Origin: Oscillatoria sp. FACHB-1406
GTDB lineage: Bacteria > Cyanobacteriota > Cyanobacteriia > Cyanobacteriales > Spirulinaceae
Length of the DNA stretch: 64,000 nt
Direction of reading: 5' to 3'
Assembly (NCBI RefSeq): GCF_014698145.1
Contig: NZ_JACJSM010000021.1
Span: 1-64,000, forward strand
The notes beneath the pieces are model-generated. The model ran no database searches and had not been told where the DNA came from. It saw nothing but the letters and a program-made list of their open reading frames with translations. Below are positions 1-7,665 of this stretch, piece by piece; positions within the stretch are counted from its first letter, which is position 1, and each line of letters opens with the position of its first letter. A program made the translations under genes and the position numbers.

Positions 1-90
1 GAAGCACTAGCTCAAGCTTATGCTCAAGTGACTGAGCAGGATTTTCGTAACTGGTTTACACATTGCTGTTACTGTACCTCACTCACGTGA
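1..90 (+). CDS. IS630-type transposase, C-terminal end (partial)
   Basis: An open frame enters from the left edge and ends at a TGA at 88-90. Its last 29 residues (EALAQAYAQVTEQD, then FRNWFTHCCYCTS) resemble the C-terminus of cyanobacterial IS630/Tc1-type transposases, which end in an ALA-A-VT-D-xxWFxHCxY pattern. The catalytic DDE residues would lie outside the window. The frame overlaps the end of the convergent TPR gene by a few bases, as expected when an insertion supplies the stop codon of the gene it entered. Assignment is by recalled family pattern from a short fragment. Confidence 0.65.
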   Translation, partial: EALAQAYAQVTEQDFRNWFTHCCYCTSLT

Positions 91-101
91 AAAACGCTAT
101 A
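1..101. mobile_element. Right end of an IS630-family insertion sequence (partial)
   Basis: The transposase end is followed within about ten bases by TATATA (98-103), where the coding sequence of the neighbouring TPR gene resumes. IS630/Tc1 elements insert at TA and duplicate it, so the right boundary probably lies between 98 and 103. The left end, inverted repeat and rest of the element are outside the window, so the terminal repeat cannot be checked. Confidence 0.55.
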
Positions 102-913
102 TAAATTATTCCACTTGCCTGAAAAGCTCTTGCTTCAATAAATCGATCCCCAAAACTTTGGCTGTTTTTTATTGCCTGCTCATTAAGCTCAATTGCTCGG
201 TCGAATTGTCCTAGATTAATATGAACAATGCTGAGATTCAAAAAAAATCTACTTTGCAAGTATTTTTCTGCTATTAAATTACTAATATCTAAGGCTTGCT
301 GGTGAAACTCTAATGCTTGAATATATTGACCCTTAGCATTATAAATCACGCCCAGACGATCTAGCGTTTGCATCTCAGATAGGCGATCGTCCTTCTCTCG
401 ATTAAGTTCTAACGCTTGCTGACAAAAGTTTAAAGCAGTATTGTATTGACTAAGATAAAAATAAAGAATACATTTTTCACTTAATACTTGTCCATGTAAA
501 GTGCGATCTCCTGTTAAATTAGCTAGTTCTAATGATTGCTCCAAAGTTGTTAGAGCTTGCTGAAATTGACTTAGATAACGATAAGATACTCCAATATTAT
601 AAAGTGCTTTTCCTTGTCCGACTCGATCGTTATTCTCTCGATATAAATTGAGTATTTCTCGATTTATCATTAAAGCCGATTTAAAATCACTCTTCCGAAA
701 AAAATCATCGCTTAGTTTTAACAGATATTCTATTTTAATCGTAGTTTCTCGCTCATTTTCAGCAGAGATATGTTTGGAGTTAAGCGGTGAAAATATGGCG
801 ACAGCTTTGCGTGTATTACAAAAGAAACCAGCACAAATAATAGATAGAGTCAGAATTCTTAAAAAATAAATTGATAAACCATAACCCTTTTTAAACTTGT
901 TTTTTATTGTCAT
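83..913 (-). CDS. Exported TPR-repeat protein, C-terminally truncated by the insertion
   Basis: A protein of 276 aa with an N-terminal hydrophobic segment (about residues 14-34, signal peptide or anchor), then five or more tetratricopeptide units from about residue 60 (recurring ALxxxxQALEL and LGxIYxxxGQYxxAL patterns). TPR units mediate protein-protein contact; in cyanobacteria such arrays often precede a CHAT protease-like domain. The array stops within a repeat at 'SGIIYIA', and the last codons (FFT, stop) come from the adjoining IS end, so the product is a truncated version of a longer protein. Its ATG directly follows the stop of the pentapeptide gene (TGA then ATG, no gap), which implies translational coupling. 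It may be non-functional. Confidence 0.8.
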   Translation of the reverse strand: MTIKNKFKKGYGLSIYFLRILTLSIICAGFFCNTRKAVAIFSPLNSKHISAENERETTIKIEYLLKLSDDFFRKSDFKSALMINREILNLYRENNDRVGQGKALYNIGVSYRYLSQFQQALTTLEQSLELANLTGDRTLHGQVLSEKCILYFYLSQYNTALNFCQQALELNREKDDRLSEMQTLDRLGVIYNAKGQYIQALEFHQQALDISNLIAEKYLQSRFFLNLSIVHINLGQFDRAIELNEQAIKNSQSFGDRFIEARAFQASGIIYIAFFT

Positions 914-1585
914 TCAATGAGTTCCTCCCGGTGTGGGATTGCCTCTAGGAGGTGGTGCTACGTTCGGGATGCCTCTAATGCCTCCAGGTCTTACTTGATG
1001 ACAACTATTTATACTCTTTGCGGATCGAGTTAGATTTCCCTGTTCCTCTAATAATTCTCCTCTAATTTCAGAACCAGTATTTAGACTTGCTTCGTTAAAA
1101 TTAGTATTGGACAAGTTAGCATTAATTAAATTATCGTTGTCAAGGGTAGCGTTCTCTAAATTTACATTCGTTAAATCTGCCTCTGCAAGCAAGGCTCCTC
1201 TCAAGTTTGCTTTGTTTAAATTGGCATCATTTAAAGTGGCTCTAACTAAAGTTGCATTACTTAAATCCACTTGGGTCAAATTAGCTCCATTTAATTTCGC
1301 ATTGTCCAATACTGCTTCCGTCATATTTGCATTGCTCAAGTTGGCACAAGTTAAGTCAGCACCCGCTAAGTTCATACCGCTTAAGTTTGCACCATTTAAA
1401 TCTGCATTCACTAAATTTCTGGGTAAAGTTTCACCACGGAGGTCGCATCCCGGACAGCGGTTGGTTTCGATCAATTGCATGAGAGGGTCAACCTCTTGTG
1501 CTTGGGCAGAAAAAGTAATTAATAGGAAACTGGAGACAGCAAGGGTAGCAATAATGTTAATTTTTCTTACTGTTGCTCCTAACAT
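914..1585 (-). CDS. Secreted pentapeptide-repeat protein with CxxC motif
   Basis: A protein of 223 aa. Residues 1-30 form a signal peptide ending SAQAQ. A short segment with a CPGC motif (about 44-47, continuing DLRG) leads into roughly 20 pentapeptide units of the A(D/N)LxX type (about 47-170), which fold as a right-handed quadrilateral beta-helix. The tail (about 195-223) is Pro/Gly-rich. Such CPGCDLRG-led proteins are common in cyanobacteria and probably periplasmic; molecular function is unknown. The regular repeat creates a long spurious frame on the opposite strand. The gene is immediately upstream of the TPR gene in a likely two-gene operon. Confidence 0.85.
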   Translation of the reverse strand: MLGATVRKINIIATLAVSSFLLITFSAQAQEVDPLMQLIETNRCPGCDLRGETLPRNLVNADLNGANLSGMNLAGADLTCANLSNANMTEAVLDNAKLNGANLTQVDLSNATLVRATLNDANLNKANLRGALLAEADLTNVNLENATLDNDNLINANLSNTNFNEASLNTGSEIRGELLEEQGNLTRSAKSINSCHQVRPGGIRGIPNVAPPPRGNPTPGGTH

Positions 1586-1985
1586 ACTAGGTCAATTCGA
1601 GGGGTCGCATATATATTATTGTGGATCTTTAATCTTGAGGAGATGCTGTAACAAAAATTGAGTTGAGGCGGAATGGGGTTATACATCGCGCGAAACGCTA
1701 TCTTACAGGCTGCATCAAAATCCACCGAGCTAATGGTCGCTAATTCAGAAACTGGCGATAAAATCTGGACTCAGCAGGCTCAAACCGATCCCGAAATTGC
1801 TAGAGAATTTGGTGGAGATGGGAATCTCGAACTTTGCCCAACATACAAGATTAAGGTTGCCAGTGCATTACAAAGACTTAAGCTGGGCTTTATAAATCGC
1901 TGCTTAGGTGCGAGCCTGAGAATCCCTGTCCGTTCCTCTGCGAGGAATGGCACAATGAAACCATGTCCAAATAAGCTTTAGAACT
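1586..1985. other. Intergenic region upstream of cysK, with an unconvincing short frame
   Basis: This 400-base stretch holds the 5' side of the minus-strand pentapeptide gene and the leader of cysK. A plus-strand frame of 102 codons (1673-1981) fills most of it, but the translation has no recognisable domain, a scattered composition and no clear ribosome binding site, so I do not call it a gene. Just before cysK there is a strong stem-loop (1927-1954, listed separately). Confidence 0.5.
1927..1954 (+). promoter_or_regulatory. Stem-loop in the cysK leader
   Basis: TGTCCGTTCCTC pairs with GAGGAATGGCACA around a TGC loop: 12 pairs, one G-T wobble and a single bulged C on the 3' side. It ends 31 bases before the cysK ATG and has no T-run after it, so it is not an intrinsic terminator. 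It could be an mRNA-stability element or the leftover end of a repeat; function is not shown. Confidence 0.4.
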
Positions 1986-2948
1986 ATGCGCGTTGCCCAA
2001 AATATTACAGAACTCGTCGGCAGAACTCCTTTAGTTCGACTCAATCGCATCCCTCAAGCTGAAGGCTGCGTGGCTCAAATTCTGGTCAAATTAGAGGGAA
2101 TGAACCCCGCTGCCTCCGTAAAAGACAGAATCGGGGTTCACATGATTAACGTTGCCGAACGGGAAGGACAAATCGTACCGGGAGAAACGATTTTAGTCGA
2201 ACCCACTTCGGGCAATACGGGAATTGCCCTGGCAATGGCAGCAGCGGCGAAGGGCTATCAATTGATTCTGACGATGCCGGAAACGATGAGTACGGAACGG
2301 CGGGCGATGTTGCGCGCTTACGGGGCGCAACTGGAACTTACGCCGGGAAATTTGGGGATGAAGGGGGCGATTCAACGGGCGCAAGAACTGGTCGAAAGTA
2401 CGCCCAAGGCTTATATGCTGCAACAGTTCAAAAATCCCGCTAACCCGGAAATTCACCGCCACACGACGGCGGAGGAGATTTGGGAGGATACGGACGGAGA
2501 GGTGGATATTTTGATCGCGGGAGTTGGTACGGGGGGAACGATTACGGGAGTGGCTGAGGCGCTCAAACAACGCAAACCCGAGTTTAGCGCGATCGCGGTC
2601 GAACCTATCAATAGCCCCGTGCTTTCCGGCGGTAGCCCCGGACCGCACAAAATTCAGGGAATCGGCGCGGGCTTCGTTCCCGAAGTCCTCAAGCTGGATC
2701 TCATCGACGAAACGATTCAGGTTTCCGATGAGGAAGCGATGCGTTACGGTCGCCGTCTGGCTCGAGAAGAGGGCCTCCTCTCGGGGATTTCTTCGGGGGC
2801 GGCGCTGTGTGCGGCGATTCAGGTCGCCAAGCGCCCGGAGAATGCGGGTAAGTTAATCGTAATGATTCAACCGAGTTTCGGGGAACGCTACCTGAGTACG
2901 CCGTTATTTCAAGATTTAGAGCGCGATCGCGAACCCGTTTTAGTATAA
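1986..2948 (+). CDS. cysK: Cysteine synthase A (O-acetylserine sulfhydrylase)
   Basis: A protein of 320 aa, the usual length for the family. It makes cysteine from O-acetylserine and sulfide in the cytoplasm using pyridoxal phosphate. The PLP-binding lysine is K46 in [10 protein letters not shown]; the substrate loop TSGNTG is at 74-79; the PLP phosphate-binding loop GVGTGGT is at 177-183; the serine contacting the pyridine nitrogen lies in GISSGAA (265-271). The C-terminal [10 protein letters not shown] supports CysK over CysM. The PAAS variant in place of the more usual PGSS before the lysine is common among cyanobacterial paralogues. It appears to be transcribed alone. Confidence 0.95.
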   Translation: MRVAQNITELVGRTPLVRLNRIPQAEGCVAQILVKLEGMNPAASVKDRIGVHMINVAEREGQIVPGETILVEPTSGNTGIALAMAAAAKGYQLILTMPETMSTERRAMLRAYGAQLELTPGNLGMKGAIQRAQELVESTPKAYMLQQFKNPANPEIHRHTTAEEIWEDTDGEVDILIAGVGTGGTITGVAEALKQRKPEFSAIAVEPINSPVLSGGSPGPHKIQGIGAGFVPEVLKLDLIDETIQVSDEEAMRYGRRLAREEGLLSGISSGAALCAAIQVAKRPENAGKLIVMIQPSFGERYLSTPLFQDLERDREPVLV

Positions 2949-3373
2949 GTAAAAAGCGATCGCAAAGTTAACGCTAAAGTTAACCCGATCGGTCGGGGCG
3001 GGTGTGAAGATTACAACCTGCCCTCCCCATGTTCGATTGAATTACACCGAGCCATTAGTAGACATTCCGGCCTTGCGTCCGCTATCCTTGATGGGGCGCA
3101 AGGCTCCCTCAAACCCAACTACCGCTTCGCGCAATTAAAAATTAAAGATTAAAACTTAAAAATTGCTGCCCGATACCGATTTCAGCAATTTTAAACGGTA
3201 GGCGAATTTGCGCCCTCACGTACTAGGGCGTATATTTTAACAGCGATTAAGTAGGGCGAACGGCTAACAGCACGTTTAGTTGATTTTGTCAAATTGCGCC
3301 GAATCAGAATGAGGAATTGAAACTCGGGCTTCTACTGCGGTAATATTCTCCCTCACCTCCTCCTACTCTAGGT
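2949..3373. other. Intergenic region between cysK and the GHL10 gene
   Basis: No gene is seen in these 425 bases. A perfect 8-bp inverted repeat GCCTTGCG / CGCAAGGC (3070-3104, 19-base loop) could be a hairpin downstream of cysK but lacks a T-run. An AT-rich tract (about 3137-3165) contains imperfect repeats of AATTAAA/ATTAAAA. The rest presumably holds the promoter of the next gene; I could not pick a convincing -35/-10 pair. Confidence 0.4.
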
Positions 3374-6019
3374 TTGAGCAATTCGATCGCACATAATTTT
3401 TTCTCGGACGGAATTTTGGAACAACGAGTGGATAAAAGTGTTTGGATTTTCGGCCTCGCGCGCGAGGGTTGCCGAGTTGCGGGCGTTACGCTCGGGTTAG
3501 CCCTGGCGCTGACCAGCTACCCAAAGCTCGCGATCGCGCAAAATGCTCGGCTCGGAGTCGTCAGGAGCCAAGAAAACGCGCCGCAATGGGCAGAAATTAG
3601 CGATCGCTTGCAAGCCGCCGGGGTCGATTACTGCGTCGTCAACCTCAGCGATCTCAAAGCTGGAGCTAATCTCAGCGATCTGAAAATCCTCTTTCTGCCT
3701 AACATCGACAATTTAAACGAAGTTCAAGTTGCAGGCTTAGAAAACTGGCTGGCAAGCGGCGGACGGGCGATTGCCACCGGACCGACAGGAGCGCTATCGC
3801 CACCGCCCGCACGCGAGAAGTTGCGATCGCTCTTCGGAGCCTATTGGGGCTTCAGTCTCAGCAACGCCGCTCCCCTAGAACCGTTGCGCGTGCGCGAGCA
3901 AGAATGGGTGCGGCAAGCCCCTCCTAACGTCCTGCGCGGTGGCGTAGTCATTCCCACGGGGCTGAACAGTCAAACCGCAGCAGTATGGCGATCGGACGGT
4001 ACGCCGCCCGCCGTCGTCGTCACCGATCGCACTGCATTTTTGGGCTGGCGCTGGGGAACCCAAGTCGTCGCAGCCGCCGATTTTGATGTGTCTTGGTTGC
4101 AAGCAACCTTAAACCGTTACGGCGGCGTTGCAGGGGCTAGCGGCGCGCCCCAAGAACCCTGCCTCGCGTCGGGGGGAACGGCTCGGACTGCACCGCCGCC
4201 GCGTCCGGTTGCTCGCGCTACGCCTCCGACTCCAACTCCCCCAGCCGTCGGCGGGCGAGGAACGCCAATTAGCGCGACTCAAGCCCAACAGATGCGTCAA
4301 GAATTGACAGAAGCGATCGCGCGTTGGGAAAGCGCCTTATTAATGGCAGAAGTTGCGGTCGAAGGAAATGTATCCATGCACGCAGCGAGCGAACAATTTC
4401 TCCGCCGCGTGGATAAGGGGACAAATCCGACCGGGAGGGCGGGAACGCTCAACGCAACCCTGGCTGAGGCGCGCAGCGGACTGCAAGCCTTCGATCGCGC
4501 CCTGAGCGATCGCGACTACACCCGCGCTCGGCAGCAGGTGGAACAAGTTCGTAATAACCTCCTGAAAACCTATCCCAGCGATCGCCCGATTCGCTATCCG
4601 GAAGTGCGCGCCATTTGGTTCGATCGCGGCACGATTGTTAAGGCGCGATCGAAAGCCGATTTAGTGCCGATCTTCGATCGCCTGCAAGCCGCCGGAATCA
4701 ACACCCTTTTCTTTGAAACCGTCAACGCCAGCTATCCCATCTATCCCTCGCAAATCGCCCCAGAACAAAACCCCCTGACGCGGGGTTGGGATCCCCTCGC
4801 CGCCGCGATCGAACTCGCCCACGAACGCGGAATGGAACTGCACGCTTGGGTGTGGATATTCGCCGCCGCCAACCAGCGCCACAATACCATTCTCGGACAG
4901 CCGACGGATTATCCCGGCCCCGTCCTCTCGCGCCATCCCGATTGGATTGCCACCGACAGACAGGGCAGTCGTTTCGAGCGCAACCAAAAAGCCTTTTTCG
5001 ATCCCGCCAATCCCCAAGTTCGCCAATATCTTCTTTCGCTGCTCGAAGAAATTGCCACTCGTTACGCCGTCGATGGCATTCAACTGGACTATATTCGCTA
5101 TCCCTTTCAGGATCCCAGCGTCAACCAGACCTATGGGTATGGGAATGCAGCGCGATCGCAATTCCAACAACTCGCCGGAGTCGATCCCGTCACCCTCGCC
5201 CCCAATAGCCCCTTATGGGAACGCTGGACGCAGTTTCGCATTCAACAGGTGGATAGTTTTGTCGCCGAAGCCGCGCAACGCCTGAGAGCCAAACGTCCCG
5301 AACTGCTACTCTCTGCCGCCGTCTTCCCGATTCCGCGAGCCGAACGCCTCGTGCGACTGCAACAGAACTGGGAAAGCTGGCTCGAGCGCGGCGATCTCGA
5401 TCTGCTCGTACCGATGACTTATGCGCTCGAAAACGACGATTTCCAACGGCTTGCCACCGGATTGTTCGAGAACCAGCCCCGCAGTAACGCGCTGCTGTTA
5501 CCCGGAATTCGCCTGCTGCGCCTGCCCGTCTCGACGGCTGCCGATCGCCTCCAACAACTTCGGGATCTGCCTGCTAATGGCTATGCTCTCTTCGCCGCAG
5601 AAAATTTAAGTTTAAATGTGGAAACGTTGCTGCGTCAAACTCAAGGTTCTCGCCCCAACGTACCGACCGATCCCCTTCCCCAGCGCCAACCTTTCCAAGC
5701 GGCTAATCTGCGCTATCAAACTTTGCACCGGGAATGGGTGTTTTTATTGCAGAACGGACAGTTGAATGTTGAGGAAGTTGCTCTCAAACAATGGTCGCTA
5801 CAAGCGGATTTGCTGGCGACAGCGCTGAATAAACTCGCAGAAACGCCCAATGTTACCAATTTACAAGCGGCGCAGAGGACGTTAGCGAGCTTCGAGCAGC
5901 AATTTGGAACTTGGACGCGACAGTACGCGCAAGAGAGTCCGGAGCGGGTGTCAGCTTGGGAGAATCGCCTCGACGCGATCGCGCGTTTGTTGCGCTACGG
6001 ACAAAATAGAGGGTTTTGA
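3374..6019 (+). CDS. Exported family-10 glycosylhydrolase-like (GHL10) protein
   Basis: A protein of 881 aa as read from a TTG at 3374; TTG at 3416 or GTG at 3428 would place the signal sequence (hydrophobic stretch ending PKLAIAQ, about residue 55) closer to the N-terminus and are plausible alternatives. After the signal comes a Rossmann-like/glutaminase-like region (about 55-260), a Pro/Thr-rich linker (about 268-300), a helical segment, and a GHL10 TIM-barrel from about residue 408 (begins VRAIWFDRGTIVK) to about 720, including YAVDGIQLDYIRYP near 565-580. GHL10 proteins are predicted glycoside hydrolases of the envelope; substrate is unknown. A paralogous GHL10 domain occurs in the SLH protein at 41276-43189. 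Confidence 0.85.
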   Translation: MSNSIAHNFFSDGILEQRVDKSVWIFGLAREGCRVAGVTLGLALALTSYPKLAIAQNARLGVVRSQENAPQWAEISDRLQAAGVDYCVVNLSDLKAGANLSDLKILFLPNIDNLNEVQVAGLENWLASGGRAIATGPTGALSPPPAREKLRSLFGAYWGFSLSNAAPLEPLRVREQEWVRQAPPNVLRGGVVIPTGLNSQTAAVWRSDGTPPAVVVTDRTAFLGWRWGTQVVAAADFDVSWLQATLNRYGGVAGASGAPQEPCLASGGTARTAPPPRPVARATPPTPTPPAVGGRGTPISATQAQQMRQELTEAIARWESALLMAEVAVEGNVSMHAASEQFLRRVDKGTNPTGRAGTLNATLAEARSGLQAFDRALSDRDYTRARQQVEQVRNNLLKTYPSDRPIRYPEVRAIWFDRGTIVKARSKADLVPIFDRLQAAGINTLFFETVNASYPIYPSQIAPEQNPLTRGWDPLAAAIELAHERGMELHAWVWIFAAANQRHNTILGQPTDYPGPVLSRHPDWIATDRQGSRFERNQKAFFDPANPQVRQYLLSLLEEIATRYAVDGIQLDYIRYPFQDPSVNQTYGYGNAARSQFQQLAGVDPVTLAPNSPLWERWTQFRIQQVDSFVAEAAQRLRAKRPELLLSAAVFPIPRAERLVRLQQNWESWLERGDLDLLVPMTYALENDDFQRLATGLFENQPRSNALLLPGIRLLRLPVSTAADRLQQLRDLPANGYALFAAENLSLNVETLLRQTQGSRPNVPTDPLPQRQPFQAANLRYQTLHREWVFLLQNGQLNVEEVALKQWSLQADLLATALNKLAETPNVTNLQAAQRTLASFEQQFGTWTRQYAQESPERVSAWENRLDAIARLLRYGQNRGF

Positions 6020-6194
6020 AGGCATAGCACTCACTATAATTGACAATTGACAATTGATAACGTTCGGAGCCGTTCTGATAAAATCCGCAAAATCGCCCAT
6101 ACCCTTGCACCTCCGATTAGGTTGATGTCATAAAAAGAGGCTTCGCCTTAAGGGAGCAATGAATTTTTACCGAAGCCCTATTTACTGGCAGTTC

Positions 6195-7568
6195 TTAACC
6201 TTCGCGATCGATATCGAAGGGCAGTTCGATCGCGAATTCGGTTCCTTTGCCGGGATTCGAGTGACAGTAAAGTTTGCCGCCATGTCTCTCGGTAATAATT
6301 TGATGGCAGACCGACAGACCGATACCCTGTCCCTGACCGGTGGGTTTAGTCGTGAAGAATGGGTCAAAAATTTTCGGTTGCACGGCTTCAGGAATACCGA
6401 TCCCGCTATCGGCAATACGAATTGCGATCCCGCGATCGCCTATCATTTCAGTGCGAATCTTAATTGTATTGCGCGACGATGGATCGGCTTCAATCGCATC
6501 GATCGCATTGCTGAGGATATTCAGCAGCGCTTGATTGAGAAGTATGGGATAGCATTGAACTAGCGGTAGACTTTCGTAATCGCGCGCGATCGCAATTGCC
6601 GGACGCTCGGCCGTTGCTTGGAGACGATGTTGCAAAATCGTTAAAGCGCTTTCGATCCCTTCGTGGATATCGACAGGTTTTAATCCCGCTTCGTCGTAAT
6701 GAGAGATGTTTCGCAGCGAAAGGACGATATCTTTGATGCGAGTGCTACCTTTGCGAGCCGATTTAATCAGTTTTTCGAGATCTCGAGTTAGGAAATCGAG
6801 ATCGATTTCTTCGAGTCGTTCTTGGAGTGCTAGGGGCGGATTGGGATAGTAAAGTTGGTATTGGTTAATCAAACAGAGGAGTTCGCGAGTATAGCGATCG
6901 AGATGCTGGAGATTGGCATGAATAAAATTTACGGGGTTGTTGATTTCGCAAGCAAATCCAGCCACAAATTGCCCCAAAGCCGACATTTTCTCGCTTTTAA
7001 TTAATTGAGCTTGGGTTTCTTGGAGATCGCGTAGTTTCAGTCGCAGTTCGAGTTGCGCGATCGCTTGTCGCCCCAGAACGCGCAAAGCATCGAGTTGTTC
7101 GGGACTGAGTTGTCGCGGACAGCGATCGATCGCGCAAAGCGTACCGATGGCGTAACCCTCTGGCGTAACCAGAGGCGTTCCTGCATAGAAACGAATATTA
7201 GGATCGGCGGTGACTAAAGGATTATCGGCGAACCGCTCGTCTTCAAGGGCGTTAGGAACCACGAATAGTTCGTCCGGTTGCGCGATCGCGTGGGCGCAAA
7301 AAGCAATATCTCGCGGCGTTTCAGCAGCCTCTAGCCCCAAATTGGACTTAAACCACTGTCGGTGGCGATCGACTAAACTTACCAAAGCAATGGGCGTACC
7401 GCAAATATAAGCTGCCAATTGAGTTAAATCGTCAAAGGCTTCCTCAAACTCGGTATCCAAGACGCGGTAACGATTCAGCGCTTGCAGGCGCTCTAATTCA
7501 TTTTCGGGAATCGGTGGCGTTTTCATCAAAATATTGGGGCTGAAACCCCGTCCTTCTTGGGATGACAT
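6195..7568 (-). CDS. GAF histidine-kinase-like protein lacking the phospho-acceptor His
   Basis: A protein of 457 aa from the ATG at 7568, but ATG at 7526 (MKTPPIPENELERL) is the likelier start: that is where the conserved family N-terminus begins, and the preceding 14 codons fall in a short repeated sequence. An N-terminal GAF domain (about 35-185) is followed by the dimerisation helix and a complete HATPase domain (N-box NQALLNILSNAIDAI; IADSGIGI; GQGQGIGLSVC). The H-box reads AGFACEINNPVNF, where relatives, including those in this window, have AHEINNP: the acceptor His is Cys (codon TGC, complement of 6948-6950). It may act as a pseudokinase, or need another protein for phosphotransfer. 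It is the last gene of the signalling island. Confidence 0.85.
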   Translation of the reverse strand: MSSQEGRGFSPNILMKTPPIPENELERLQALNRYRVLDTEFEEAFDDLTQLAAYICGTPIALVSLVDRHRQWFKSNLGLEAAETPRDIAFCAHAIAQPDELFVVPNALEDERFADNPLVTADPNIRFYAGTPLVTPEGYAIGTLCAIDRCPRQLSPEQLDALRVLGRQAIAQLELRLKLRDLQETQAQLIKSEKMSALGQFVAGFACEINNPVNFIHANLQHLDRYTRELLCLINQYQLYYPNPPLALQERLEEIDLDFLTRDLEKLIKSARKGSTRIKDIVLSLRNISHYDEAGLKPVDIHEGIESALTILQHRLQATAERPAIAIARDYESLPLVQCYPILLNQALLNILSNAIDAIEADPSSRNTIKIRTEMIGDRGIAIRIADSGIGIPEAVQPKIFDPFFTTKPTGQGQGIGLSVCHQIITERHGGKLYCHSNPGKGTEFAIELPFDIDREG

Positions 7569-7665
7569 TCCGCCGGGAGAGATTGGAGAGAATAGGGGAA
7601 TATCACTCTACAATCTTATCAGGTATTCTCAGGCGATTTTTGTTAATTAACTTGAGGGTTGTTTG

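Noticed and set aside
1107-1661. 184-codon plus-strand frame
   Set aside because: It is antisense to the pentapeptide-repeat gene; the regular repeat removes stops from the opposite strand, and the translation is a repetitive Lys/Phe/Ala pattern with no domain.
1673-1981. 102-codon frame before cysK
   Set aside because: No recognisable domain, no clear ribosome binding site, scattered composition and a strong hairpin within it; treated as leader DNA.
6159-6563. 134-codon plus-strand frame in the gap after the GHL10 gene
   Set aside because: It lies antisense to the HATPase domain of the GAF kinase-like gene, whose motifs prove the minus strand is coding.
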